Made by a program: the position numbers and the translations under genes. The notes beneath the pieces are model-generated. The model saw nothing but the letters and a program-made list of their open reading frames with translations. It did no database searches and was not told the origin of the DNA. Positions 23,030 through 34,630 of a stretch of 64,000 nucleotides of DNA are shown one piece after another. The first letter of the stretch is position 1, and every line of letters begins with the position of its first letter. The stretch is from Meconema thalassinum (lineage: Eukaryota > Arthropoda > Insecta > Orthoptera > Tettigoniidae): assembly GCA_946902985.2 (NCBI GenBank), contig OX336388.2:1503274545-1503338544 (forward strand), in the 5' to 3' direction.

Positions 23030-24472
23030 TCCTCTGGTGTCACCCCTCTACTAGACACTCTCTGACCTAAAAATGTCACTTCTTACTGACAGAATGACGA
23101 CTTAGACAGCTTCAAAGTGAACCCTGCCTGATCTAACTTCTGAAAAACTATGTCTAAATGACGTAGATGCTCCTCAAAACTGCGTGAACTAATTACCATA
23201 TCATCTATGTAAATGGTTACAAACTCTCCTGTGTCATCCCCTAATGCGATGTTTAAAGCCCTAATTAAAGCTGCTGAACTACTCTTTAACCCATAAGGTG
23301 TTCTACAAAATTGATAAAGGTTATATTTATGACTAAAAGCTGTAAATGGTCTATCTTCGTACATACGTGGCACTTGCCAAAAACTGGAACTCAAATCTAC
23401 ACAAGTGAAATACTTCTTCCCCTCAAATGTTTGCATTAATTCCTCTATTGACATAGATTTCAGCTGATCTGAACTAATTCTACTGTTAACCAAACGAGCG
23501 TCTAAACAAATACGAACTGTGCCGTCGGTCTTGGGTACCGTGATCAAAGAATTAACATATGAACTGTTAGAGTGCTCAATAATCCCATCTTCAAGCATCT
23601 GGTTAATTTGTGCCTCAACTGCACTCTGATAAGCGAAAGGTACAGGATATCTATGTCCTGTGAATACTGACCTATCAATAACGTTCAATGAATGGGTATA
23701 GCAATTGGCCATACCAATGCGATCCTCAAAAACTCTCCTATTACACAATAACACATCATAGAGCCGAACACATTGTTCCACCTCTATATTACCCTGAAAT
23801 GCAGCATCACGTAACGAGTCCTTTAGACTACCGTTCGTAATCACACTGCCCACAAAACATGGAGAACCCCGCTCTACGGCTGGCGATATCTCATTTAAAG
23901 TACAAATCACACCTACAATACTACTCCTCTGAATATGGTCATTGAACGCTACTTCTACTTCAGAATCATTCCATTTAAATTTCAAACTCCCTACATCATA
24001 ATATAAGTTACCAGACACTCTACTTAGCCACTCTGAACCCAAGATAACACTGAATACTAAATTTGGAATTACAAGGCAAATCTGCTTCTCTACATGATTA
24101 TTAATTTTGATGTCTACTAAAACTTGCTTAGAAATTACTTTAGACCTCTTCCCAACAGCTGTGATAACAAAAGTGCTTTTAATTGGCATCTCCTCAAAAT
24201 TTACTCCAGTTCCTTTAATTTTATCATAAAATGCACTACTTATGCAACTCTTCATACAACCACTATCAATTAAAACATCTGTGTACGCCTCGGACACGTT
24301 AAATTTAACTATGGGGCTCTTACTAACCACTTCCTGAATAATACCTTCATCATTTAGTTCATGTAATAATTCATTTCTTACATTTAGGTCATAGGGTTCC
24401 TGTATAATTGTATGGACAGGGCATGCTTCAGACTGAGATTCTGACCTTACTTCGCAGCCTGGTTCGCGTTTA
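23030..24472 (-). pseudogene. T2 protease and reverse transcriptase
   Basis: Protease active site LIDSGCMKS (DSG at 24259-24267; most relatives have DTG) and second motif VILGSEWL near 24035. RT follows: VPKTDGTVRICLDARLVNSR, CVDLSSSFWQV with the catalytic D, TPYGLKSSSAAL, and the YIDD active site at 23200-23211. The frame is open from the slippery site at 24468-24474 down to a stop at 23083, just after KLSKSSFC. Reading on in the same frame gives EVTFLGQRVSS, typical of the RT thumb region, then the deletion junction. The RT palm itself looks intact, but without RNase H and integrase the copy cannot be autonomous. Confidence 0.85.
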
Positions 24473-26351
24473 AAGAACCGCTACAGCTGGCCGTAGTACT
24501 ACTAACTACTGAACTGGTCTGGTTGTTCTGGACTGTGTTGTCATTGTTTGGCTGTATATTACTACCACTAGGCTGTCCTCTTCCTTGACCCCTATTCTGG
24601 TTGTAATTATTGTCATTTTAATTTCTCCCTTGATTTCCCCTGAAATCATTGTTTCTCCCATGATTTCCCCTGTAATCATTGTTCCTCCCTTGATTTCCCC
24701 TGAAATCATTGTTCCTCCCTTGATACTGATTACCATAGCCATTTCCTCTGTTCTGATTTAGCTGATTATTATTATTTCTATTTTGAGCGTTGGCTCCTTC
24801 GCCACCGTTCCCTTGAACTTCTTGATGCCTGGCTTCATTAGGTCTATTATTATTATTACCCTGGTTCCGATTGAAATTGTCCTCATAACCCCCTCTCCCT
24901 AGTGCATCAAATGTGCTTAACAAATTTTCTACTTGTGATATTGTCTTTACATTCTGGATACAAGCAGCCTCCTTGATCCTATAGGGAAAGTGCCTAAGTA
25001 GCAACCTTATCACATCACTTTCCTCCTTCAAGCCATCCAGATATTTACACACTAATACCTGCCCTAAAACGTATTCGGTCATGGTGGAGCTTCCTTTAGG
25101 GTTATATTTACCACACACTACTCCCTCACGATGCTGCGACTGAATAACCTCATTCCAGAACTTTTCACAGAATTTCATTTTAAAATCATTCATATCAGTA
25201 AACTTGTCTCTGTAGACAGCAAACCAATTCCTCGTTTCCCCCGCAAACACTTGTTCTAAAATTTCAACAACCTGGCACCACTCAATACTACCATTTTCCA
25301 ACCACTCCCCGAATTTATTTTCTATAGTGTTCATGAACTCCATTGGGCACCCCTGTCGATTGCTGAACTTACCCAGTTCTACCTCCCTGTGTGTGCTATT
25401 CACAAAAACTGGCCTATTCTGACTATTTTATTGCCTGATCCTAGCTTTTAATTTTAATTCTAATTCTGCGATTTTCTCCTCAGCCTTCCTCTCAATACTG
25501 TTTACTGTTAATTTAATGTTTCCTTCTGATTCTTCTACTTTATTATATAGCTTTGCTTGTTTCTCCTCAATCTTGCTAATGCTCTCTCTATTACTCTCTC
25601 TTAAATCATTTACTTCTGCAACTATTTGCGAGTGGACGTTCTCAATTCTACCCCCCAGCTGTTCCTTAACCTCTTTAGTTGCTACCTGAATTTTGTCAAT
25701 TTCTCCCCCCAATTGCTTTTTGACCTGCTGTGTTTCCAGTTGCACTAGTTCTTTTAAATTTTCAGCCTGTGTACTGATTCTAATTTCTAACTCCTCCTGT
25801 ACTTTTCCTAATTTCTTGTCTACATCTGCAATGATCTATTTAACCTTCTCTTCCATTACTCCTCTGATTTCTCCTCTAATCTGCTCCATTTTCACACTAA
25901 TTTCCTTGTTGTTCTTATCTAATTTTGCATTATTCTGTTCTAATTTTTTATTTAAAGCTTCTGTACTTTCTTTATTTTCCCTACTGTTTTGTTCTAATTT
26001 TGCATTATTCTGTTCTAATTTTGCCTTATTCTGTTCTAATTTTGCATTTAAAGTTTCTGTACTTTCTTTATTTTCCCTACTGTTTTGTTCTAATTTTGCA
26101 TTATTCTGTTCTAATTTTGCATTATTCTGTTCTAATTTTGCATTTAAGGCATCACTACTAACTTTGTTCTGATACATGAACTCGAGAAGTAAAGTTTTTA
26201 ATTCTGGTTGGCCGCCTACACTCCCTGTTTCAGTGTCGGGATTTACCTCCGCTACCCCGGTACTACCATCACTCGACATACTGCTCGTATCATCACTCTC
26301 CAGTTGATGACCACTACGTAACCTCATCTGTCTTTCTTTCTCATCCCCCAT
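24448..26351 (-). pseudogene. T2 gag
   Basis: Starts at the ATG at 26349-26351 (MGDEKERQMRLRS). It contains a coiled coil built of NAKLEQN heptads and longer repeats (25920-26150), a second coil (25430-25750), a capsid-like part (CPMEFMNTIENKFGEW, TRNWFAVYRDKFTDM; 25080-25350), and a basic tail with tandem GRNNDFRGNQ units (24620-24740) and no CCHC knuckle. One frame covers all of it, with in-frame stops at 25836, 25428 and 24618. The frame ends near 24448 after the slippery site. Gag would form the particle shell. Confidence 0.8.
24468..24474 (-). promoter_or_regulatory. Candidate -1 frameshift site T_TTA_AAC (gag to protease)
   Basis: On the minus strand the gag codons TCT TTA AAC contain T TTA AAC, one of the most efficient known slippery heptamers, in the gag frame. 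The gag stop follows 6 codons later (near 24448). The -1 frame is open from here into protease. Confidence 0.7.
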
Positions 26352-26534
26352 AATGATATACCCTGATAAAGACAAATAACCCCCAAAATACAGGCACAGA
26401 AATATATACCCTTCTCCTTCCACAAATGTTATTAGGTTTTCAGCCCCAAGTTGTCGGCGACAATAGTAGCAGGGTTCCTTAGGCTGGGATGACAAGTGAA
26501 ACGGTATTTATCTGCTCCACGTTGAGCGTACAAA
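26352..26534 (-). other. T2 leader with primer-binding-site candidate
   Basis: Reading inward from the LTR on the minus strand, TGTACGCTCAACGTGGAG (26515-26532) lies 2 nt from the LTR edge and resembles the Gyp2 site (CAACGTGG core). The tRNA is not known. Confidence 0.4.
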
Positions 26535-27853
26535 TGTAGCAGTTTGACTGCCCCTAACTATTGGGTGATAAATGTTACTGTTGACCTTTGCCTAAGCTAT
26601 GTTGTTTTAATGGGCGCCAAGACCTCAATGCAATGTTGAAATCTAAATTTGTATTTAACAACGTCTAGCTCTGGCAGAACACCTTCAAGACTCTATTCAC
26701 TCAGATCGTGGTATGATTTGATCATTAACCCAACAAACAATTGTATCAGGAGAAGGAATTGGTCTATATCTAATGCTACCTACTGAAAGCAAAGATTGCA
26801 TTGTAAAAGAAATGAATTTATTATATAAAACAAGAATAGCAAAATTAATAATAATAATAAGTTTAAAATTTAAATTGGAGCGTTGCGATTTTAATATTAC
26901 CGATAGAAAATTACGTGAAAACGGAGTCTCATAAATTATTGATTTTACTCTTATTGCCAAGCTATGAAGTTACTGAAATATGAAAAATAAAACAAAGAGA
27001 AATGAGAGATTGCGTATTTCTGCGTCATTCGCGCTTACCACTGGAAATTGCCGAAACATTTCCCTCGTACTGGATGATGCTGTGAGCTTCCCACAGTCTC
27101 CTGGACGTCGACATCTTTGTCGATATTTGATGAGATTCTGGTAGATTAGATAATTCTATGGTCCGTACATCGGACCCAAACACTCGTACAACCACACTGG
27201 TTAAGTATTACAAAAGTTAGTCCTCCACTCCACGGAACATCGGAGCGACTCCCACGTGAACCATACTCGGCAAGTTCTACACTGATTGTCCTCGTTCCAC
27301 GGAACACTGAACGATATATGCACCTGTCGCATCCCCACTCTTCATCCGACTTCTAGCTTGCGTGGTCCTCACTGATTGGCTGAGCACGCCGCTATATTCC
27401 CCTCCTCAGGCTCATTACACACGGCGCGCGAGAGGGAGAAGTCGTTTTCCGTTCCATACATTCGCCTTTCCTTGACGCTGCGACCCAGTATGGCGTCATG
27501 CTTTCCGACAAGATTAAGCGTGTACTTGAATTCCCAGTGAGTCACGTCTCTCGATATACCCTAACTGACGAAAACTCCGTAAAATTCCGCAATCACATAA
27601 TTTTCTATGATATTGTCGTTCGTAATAATTTGCTTAATAGCGTTTTCTAAGACATAGAAAACCTATCCGAATGCTAATAATTTTTATAAAATGCTCCGAA
27701 AATACCTTAATAATAATTATAATAAATTAATAATAATAATAAATTAACATGAAAAATTCTCTTGGCTGAACAATTTGCCGCGTAAATAAATATAGAATGG
27801 CTTCCTACTGACTTATGCCAGTTGCATAAAAACCCCTCGAAAAACACGTTACA
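26535..27853 (-). repeat. T2 right (5') LTR, 1319 bp
   Basis: Matches 20403-21724 with roughly a dozen substitutions and one 3-bp indel in the aataat run, counted by eye. Confidence 0.9.
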
Positions 27854-30558
27854 ACATGCAGGGTAACATATAACAAAATAACATGCAGGAAAAAGTTAAT
27901 ACCAGGATTAAAACATATGAATTTAATTAACAGATCAACAAATTTACACTATTTACAGAAAAAAAAGCAAGGACTCCCAAATGACACCCACTTGAATTAA
28001 TAAAAAAGCCAAACTAGGCCTGATCTCAGGAGAGATCGTTAACATCTGGACCAAATGTCCAAAATTACTGCAATGACATGTGCGTGTGCGGCTTTTCTAC
28101 ATGCGGTACGATGTGTACAATTAATGCGAGATTCGTTACCATCCAATAAACTTTCAGGGGACGGATCTGCATTGTCTTAGAGCTATACAGACACTAGGAA
28201 CACAAACTACACACTATTTAAACTATCCGACACCCCCTACACTGAATAAGACAAATATATTAATTTCCGCATGAAATTTGAATAAAAGAATTGCCGTAGC
28301 AATCAACACTAACGCCTAGAATTAGGACTTTTTAAATCAACACAAGTAAATCAACACGTGACCAAACAAGAAAAATACACACATGGCCGCTTGCCATTTT
28401 TACATGAAATACTAAATACACCCGACGGTGTCACAACAAACAAAATAACATAAGCAAATGAAATGGGTCACAGAAATCACTAGGCTCAAAGCCAACGTTT
28501 ACATCATAACAACAAATATTTCATTTCATACGATATGCGGTAATTCGTGATGGACATGGCGAACTTCCAATAATATTATGATCCAATGATCATTAAAAGA
28601 ACAGGTTTGCTACAGATAGCTTAAGGGGTCAGTCGGTCGTAGCTGGACTGCCTACACGATGAAAAACCAGACCTAGATGGGCGCAAAGTGGAATCTGCAA
28701 CATCTGTCAACCCACGTGTCAAAATACCTTGACCTGCCGTAGCAATGGCTCGAGTCTCGAAGAAGCGTGCTCCCAATAGCACATAATACGCGTGTGTGTC
28801 AAAATAAAAATATCTTAGCATTTCCCACGGAAATCCAAGAATCAGCACAGGACACGGTAAGGTAGCCTCCGAGAGCGCTCCCCCCGTCCATATAATACAA
28901 CCACAATTTGAGGGCAGTAGACACATTCTACCCCTCAACACGAAGACCCAAGTACACACACATTGACACGATACACACACCAGAATCACACTTATGGCTT
29001 TGACAGAAACCTGAAATAAAAGACATAAATATTTCCACCGACTTGCGCTCCCAGTCTAGTCCGTGACTGAAAATCCTGAAAAGGGATATAAAAAACTCAA
29101 AATATAGAACTAAGGTGTTCTACAGTGACATCTTAACGTGTTGCGCTCGGCAACCCTAGTATGGATAAAAACCTGTTCGTAAAACATCTAATCAAATTTA
29201 CCCCCTTCACCTAATTTAAGTGAATTTGAATTAAAGCACCATTTATCATACAAGACGAACTTCGCATTCGCATGAATAAAATAACCCAATGCACGCACCG
29301 TGCATACTAATAATGACTCATTTGAAAAATATACAAACAAAGTTTTGGCCACGTGCCAACGTACATTTAAATGATAAGAGTGTCGGTGCACGAACTCTAA
29401 AATACACAAGAAAAACTATGAACAAAAATTATTTACAACGTTCCCGCGTCTAATCTAGCTACATATTGAATAAATCAATGGTTTGTACATCACCGTCCAG
29501 CTTGCAGAAAATCAACATCCATCCCAGAGCATTTCCCACAGGAAAATTACTCCGTCATCGTCGACATTCTGGTAGAGGCGTAGCACATCATTCCACCAAT
29601 CGACCTCGGTGTAGACATCTTGGCGTGGCTTTTTAAAAGGAAATGTTCAAAATTAATATTCTATTCTGCTAGAATCGCTATGAGCTACTGACTATCACCC
29701 AAGAGTCCTGGGCGATTACTCCACGTAGAACTGGCCCTATCTAAGCATTTGCTTGGTTCACACGCACATATAAATCACAAAATATAACACAAAAATATTA
29801 CAGAAAAATATTACAGTCTAGTCAGCCACGCAGCTGGCATTTAAAAGTCTCTCAAATTACTAATGCCGAGCAGCGCTTATCTCAACAGAGATCTCCACTC
29901 CACTTGGCATGAACTCTGCTCCATAGAGCACAATAAAATGTTCGTTCAAACTGACGTGAACTATGCTCACCAGAGCCTGATAAAATTATGTCTCAAACTG
30001 GCGTGAACTATGCCTTTCGGCGCCTGATCAAATTGTATCTCAAACTACTCATCACCGATCAATTTATTAGAAACTGGCAGAATGGAGTGGGGTGGGGGCA
30101 ATTTGAGAAAATAATCTGTAGTTTTCAACTCACAGACTTGGGACTAGTATCAAACTTCTTCTTTTTATCTGAAAGTCTCAATGCACTCATGCGGAATCCC
30201 ATCGGATCGGCGGTTCTTCTGACACGTGTTTTCAGCATCTTTTTTTATGGCACGCACATCTCCGCGTGGGACAGGCGTCCTCTCTCCTGATTCGATGATT
30301 CAATCGGGTATCGGTTGGAAATTCACCTCTGGCACGCCCATAATGACGCCAAATTGTATGCGCGTTCACTCTGAGTTCGGCCTTGAACTCAGCTTACTAG
30401 GTCGTCCCCAGGAATAGCTACCACGCCACCTCTGTCGCAAGCGTGGCAACATACTACTTGCCTTCCGTAGAATACTTCAACGTGCGCTGCCTGGATATAA
30501 GTAATAATAATAATAAAAATCATGAAGACTTATTGATCGGAAAATCAATAAGGGTTCA
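27854..30558 (-). repeat. Gyp1 right (5') LTR, main piece
   Basis: Continues the LTR from acatgcagggtaacatataac to GGGTTCA. It has no HINE1, and it keeps the ~755-bp block 28788-29546 that the left LTR lacks. A counterpart ORF to 5154-5582 is frameshifted here at 30240. Confidence 0.85.
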
Positions 30559-30562
30559 ATAT

Positions 30563-30980
30563 ATCATTCCAACAATAAATAAAATTCTCATTATTTTTTA
30601 AATTTTTGACACCGACTGTAGGCTGCACCGAATTTCAGCCATGCAACAATTTACCTCCGAATTCAATGGTGATTGTCGATTTTCTGTAAAACTCCGCAAT
30701 TGATCAGTGGAGACATCTGAATACAAGTGCTATTTATTAAAAAAAACTGGTTTTAAACGGGCAAACCCGCACCGTGATTTAGTCCTGTTTTCATGATAAT
30801 TTAATTTGACGCCTCGTCCAAACAAATGTGCCTGAGCTCACCTGCAGTGATTGGTTCGTTTCTTGAGGCAGCCATGTGACTTCCGTGAATTGACCAATAA
30901 TAAAGCGTCTTCTGTCAGATGTTCACGAGTTTAATGATTCGATCATGTTATACAGGTCCTTTATTTGCCTCTGGATACCA
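30563..30980. other. Unassigned spacer right of Gyp1
   Basis: AT-rich; nothing recognised. It is the host-side or older-repeat flank of Gyp1 beyond the ATAT duplication. Confidence 0.4.
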
Positions 30981-31320
30981 TTATGAAAATGATGAAGATC
31001 AGATGGGTAGATAGGGTTACGAATGAAGAGGTATTAAGACGAGTGGGAGAGGAGAGATGTTTATGGCGACTGCTAATGAAGAGAAGAGGTAGGTTGGTAG
31101 GACACATACTAAGACACCCAGGAATAGCAAACTTAGTTATAGAAGGAAGGGTCGAGGATAAGAACTGTAGGGGTAGACCAAGGCTAAAATATGTGAAACA
31201 GATTGCCTTGAATGTAGGGTGTGGTAGCTATGTAGAGATGAAACGATTAGCTCATGATCGGGAGAATGGAGTGCTGCATCAAACCAGTCGAAAGGCTGAA
31301 GACTCAAACGACAACAGTTG
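30981..31320 (+). pseudogene. LINE C-terminal fragment (post-RT region)
   Basis: The plus frame reads IRWVDRVTNEEVLRRVGEE, GRLVGHILRHPG, CRGRPRLKYVKQI and SYVEMKRLAHDRE. These are the conserved post-RT motifs of insect LINE proteins of the RTE/endonuclease-RT type. Only about 110 codons remain; nothing of the RT palm is present. The fragment is open but has no natural start, so I treat it as a relic, not a gene. Confidence 0.65.
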
Positions 31321-31540
31321 TTCCTCTTTTAAGATATTTCTGACGACCCTATACACTTATGCAATGGAGTATGCAAGCAAATGAATGCAACAGAGCCCTC
31401 TAGTGCGTAACTGTTGAGTTTTACTGGCAATTGTCACCACTGAAACCATGGGCATATACAGGGTCTACAGTATATCAGATACTGTGTACAGCTTAGTAAG
31501 TAGGGCAGCCTAAACTTATAGGTGCTTCTGAAAAGCTAAA

Positions 31541-31722
31541 GAGCAGTCTATACCCCTGATGTATCGGCAACTTCACTGCTCTTTGTGTCATGCGTGGCGA
31601 TATACTCTACAGTCGAAAGCTGTAGATTCAGTCACTCGAAGCTTTTGCCTTTAGAGTATCGCCTCACGGCACATATAAAGCAGTGATGTTGCCGACGCAT
31701 CATTGTCTTAGACTGCGCCTTG
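31541..31722. repeat. Imperfect ~180-bp hairpin
   Basis: 31541-31628 pairs with 31635-31722: tcggcaac-tcactgct and gcgatatactcta on the left match gttgccga and tagagtatcgc on the right, at roughly three quarters identity, around a loop near 31629. It could be a small MITE or an expressed hairpin; no target duplication is evident. Confidence 0.5.
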
Positions 31723-33329
31723 GAAACATTTCTAAGTTTTACTTTATAAAATTTGCATCCACAATATTTCGAACAGTACATAGATACATGTGGATTTATT
31801 TTGCTGAATGGAAGGGAACTGCCTTTTTCTGCAGCCGTTTTGTGTTCCTTCATCTTGTTTAATGGCCTCTCACGCTGCAAGGAAGTGGCTACAAATAGTG
31901 ATCCATCACCAGAGAGCTGATCATTCAGAGCCGCCTGACGTGAGTGTTCCTCACCAAGATGGAGACCATATTATGAGGCAATGCATTCTGCAAGACCAGA
32001 CAGTCCTGTCAGAAGGATTATGGAGCTTATGGCCTTAGCAAACTGTTTTGGAGCATGATCTCTACGTGAATAAGTTTACGTACTCTGTATTTTCCTTTCA
32101 ATTGCATATAATGCAAGGTTATCCCTTTTTTAATCATGAAACGTTCGGCGTTTATTCTGAGTGTTCCCGTTTTCGCATTCTTTGGTCCGTACATGCGTTC
32201 TGTACAGGTTCCTTTCCTCCACGACCCTGTGACACAGAGTTTCTATTTTATTTCTGAATATGAAGAGAGGAAACGTAAGTCAGCATGCCTCACGTACCAT
32301 ATTTTGTCCTGGAAGTCCTCGCTTTTAGCCCAATTTTGAACATATATAATATCAAACATTAACATTTGTTCGTAAACATATAAAAACACAATAAATCCAA
32401 TCACGGTGCTGACAGTGCCATTCTGAATGTGGTTTACCCCCAAATTTTTCCTCACTACCGCCTGGAAAATGCTTGAAAGGTACCATGGTTTAAGAATATT
32501 GACATATCTTGTCAACATCACTGTTATGATTTTGATGTACTCACTAGTCGACTGTATAATTGATGGATTCATTTACGGAAGGCTGATTAATTTCAACATA
32601 ATGCATTTTATGAAAGATACCAAACAGAAGAAGAAAATAATAGTTGCGTACATTGTTTCTTCTTATTCCTAGACGAAGAGAATACAAAACTTCAGAGATA
32701 GAACATCAGTTCACATAATAAAAGATATGCCATCTTGTGGTGAACTAATTTCAATGAATGTACTATGATGAGAGATGACCAATCTCTTTCTTATTACTAC
32801 ACCACAACCCACCTGGCAGAGACAAATCATTGGCATGAGTTACATAGTTACTATTTTTTTTTCAAGTAATACGAGTAGTTAACATTTCAGTCGGTCAATC
32901 AGTATTTATTGCCCAATTATAATAGGCGGGAAATAGCCTATAAGACAGCGGCGCCCAGCCTTTGCACGCTCGGCGTGCTAGCTATGTTGTACCGCACGCC
33001 AGCAGGCTGGCTCCTGCCACTCTTGGCTGGGCTGACTGCCGACGCTGCCGTGTCTCACCGAGGCACGTTGGGATCACTAGCACACCAAATGCAATGTAAA
33101 CAAACAAGCTGTTCGTCCAATGCGTTGGCTGTCCAACACATTTACATTGTATTGGCTCGTTTCTCCGCGTATCGGTACTTGCAGATCACGTGTTTAGCAT
33201 TGATACAGTCAGTAATTCTGATAAGGTATCATGGAACTCATTTAAGGCATTGCAATTTCGGTCACATGATTGCTTTTTCCCTTGTTTTCGTTTTGTTTCA
33301 ATTTGTTGTCCCTGACATCTCCTTTCCTA
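31723..33329. other. Unassigned region
   Basis: No recognisable protein, RNA or repeat. Several short ORFs overlap on both strands without family motifs. A GC-richer patch lies at 32945-33090 (cagcggcgcccagcctttgc), and it makes the 152-codon plus-strand ORF at 32909-33367 open, but that ORF runs into an antisense LINE fragment and is not supported. Confidence 0.4.
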
Positions 33330-33738
33330 AAATAGTTCATCCGCGTGACTCCCGTAGACCAGCCTAGCATTCGCATATCTATCACAGAAAGCATCTGCTC
33401 GTGTCGCTTCGTAGCAGGCCAACATTTGAGCCCATACAGAGCCTCCGAACGGACGACCCCACGGTAGATCCTCGATTTCAGATGTAGAGGAAACTCTGGT
33501 CACAAAGTACGCCTGTGACTTGGCGCCACTTTAACCATACATCATGCTCGGGTGTCAAAGAGCGTGTCACCATCAAAAGTCGCCGGGACCCAAGGTACCG
33601 AAAGTAGGAAGCCTTCACAAGCGAGGTACCATCTACAAGAATTGTGTTACCGGTCTGGATTCCACACTCCAAGTATCCAGTCTTCGCCACGTTCAGCAGC
33701 AATCCTAACATGAAACCAATATACACATTTATGGACAT
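33330..33738 (-). pseudogene. RTE-like LINE fragment (RT end and post-RT)
   Basis: The minus strand reads GLLLNVAKTGYLECG, VDGTSLVKASYFRYLGSR, WLKWRQVTGVLCD, then after a stop at 33478 in the same frame LKSRIYRGVVRSEALYG, CWPATKRHEQML and MRMLGW. These are standard consecutive motifs of RTE-like reverse transcriptases just after the active site. There is one internal deletion or divergence in the SLTPEHD stretch. The catalytic palm is absent. It is a relic of a second LINE type, different from the one at 18606-20395. Confidence 0.75.
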
Positions 33739-34091
33739 TTACAAATGCACTTTTTTCTACATAATCGATCAAATATATTGCAGTGATTGTCAAAGAGTGT
33801 TCCAAAGGATTTTGAGTAAATTACATTAATATATTTCACACAAGGTGATTGGACTACCACTAACGTTTCGATCGGCTAGAAATCGATAAGTACTTAACAT
33901 CTACCAAGACAACACTGTAACACCGGTTTCTAAGTTTTCTACATGTAGGCATCAGGGAGTTGTCATGACTGAAAATATGCTGAAATGAAGCCAATTCACA
34001 AATTGCCTTAATTGCCAGTCGGTTTAGTGCCCTTTCTGGGACCAACACAAATAACATATTATTCTGGCCTAGAGAAAATCGATTAATGACA
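33739..34091. other. Unassigned spacer
   Basis: AT-rich, nothing recognised. It ends at the left target duplication of SINE-B. Confidence 0.4.
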
Positions 34092-34103
34092 TTAGTTTAT
34101 TAT

Positions 34104-34618
34104 ATAGCGGCTTCGGTGGCGTAGTCGGTAGCATGCTGAGCTTCTATGCCCAAGGTCGTGGGTTCAAACCCGGCCGAAGACATCGGATTTTTTTAAGAGT
34201 GTTAAAATCCCTCAGTATGCCTTCCTTCGGAGGGGAAGTAAAGTCGGCAGGCCCATGTCACAGATTTATGGCATGCAAAAGAACCTTCCACCAACTAAAC
34301 TTGTGTGAAGCAACATTTGTAGGTTAGGTTTGATTAATGCTCTTAAGTTCCAACGTTTGTCACCAGGTGCTGGTGCAATGCCATCAAGTAGTAGCCAAGT
34401 TCACAGATAGGTGTCGTGGACGGTAGAATTTGGTAGCGAAAGTTAGAACTACTTGAAATTATCGTCTGCATTCCTTAGTTGAATTAAAAACAGATAACAC
34501 ACACTAATACAGTCATCAGATCACAATTAACACCGGTTAATTAACACATCCCCACCCAAAGTACACGGGGCTACATGACTGCGTTGTCGCAGGCTCTAAG
34601 CTAAGGAACCAACCAACC
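34104..34618 (+). repeat. SINE-B, full length, with 12-bp target duplication
   Basis: tRNA-like head: A box ggtggcgtagtcggtagc and B box gggttcaaacccgg. Body: catcggatttttttaagagt, ccttccttcggaggggaagt. The tail tacacggggctacatgactg resembles the SINE-A tail. ttagtttattat stands at 34092-34103 and again at 34619-34630, a clean target duplication, so this copy is complete. The head is the pol III promoter; it is not a functional tRNA. Confidence 0.85.
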
Positions 34619-34630
34619 TTAGTTTATTAT

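Larger units (their letters stand above)
20403..27853 (-). mobile_element. T2: Ty3/gypsy LTR element inside the Gyp1 LTR
   Basis: LTRs start TGTAGCAG and end CGTTACA; ACAT flanks both sides (20399-20402 and 27854-27857). It lies 7 bp from the LINE in the same LTR. Minus-strand order: 5' LTR, gag, protease, RT, then an integrase tail. RNase H and the integrase core are deleted. Its gag and LTRs differ from those of Gyp1, so it is a separate family. Its LTRs differ by about a dozen changes in 1.3 kb by eye, fewer than the Gyp1 LTRs, as expected from the nesting. Confidence 0.85.
2126..30558 (-). mobile_element. Gyp1: Ty3/gypsy LTR retrotransposon, nested and decayed
   Basis: The element starts TGAACCC and ends GGGTTCA and is flanked by ATAT at 2122-2125 and 30559-30562, a 4-bp target duplication. 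Its own parts, read on the minus strand, are: right (5') LTR, leader with a primer-site candidate, gag, protease, RT, RNase H, integrase, left (3') LTR. Domain order PR-RT-RH-IN is that of Ty3/gypsy. No env is seen. Four later insertions lie inside it: HINE1 (2363-3936), a Tc1/mariner-type element (6225-11808), a LINE (18606-20395) and T2 (20403-27853). Every gene has stops or shifts, so this copy is dead. It is the oldest layer in the left half of the window. Confidence 0.85.

Noticed and set aside
32909..33367. 152-codon plus-strand ORF
   Set aside because: No family motif, and its 3' end overlaps an antisense RTE-like LINE fragment. Base composition alone explains the openness.
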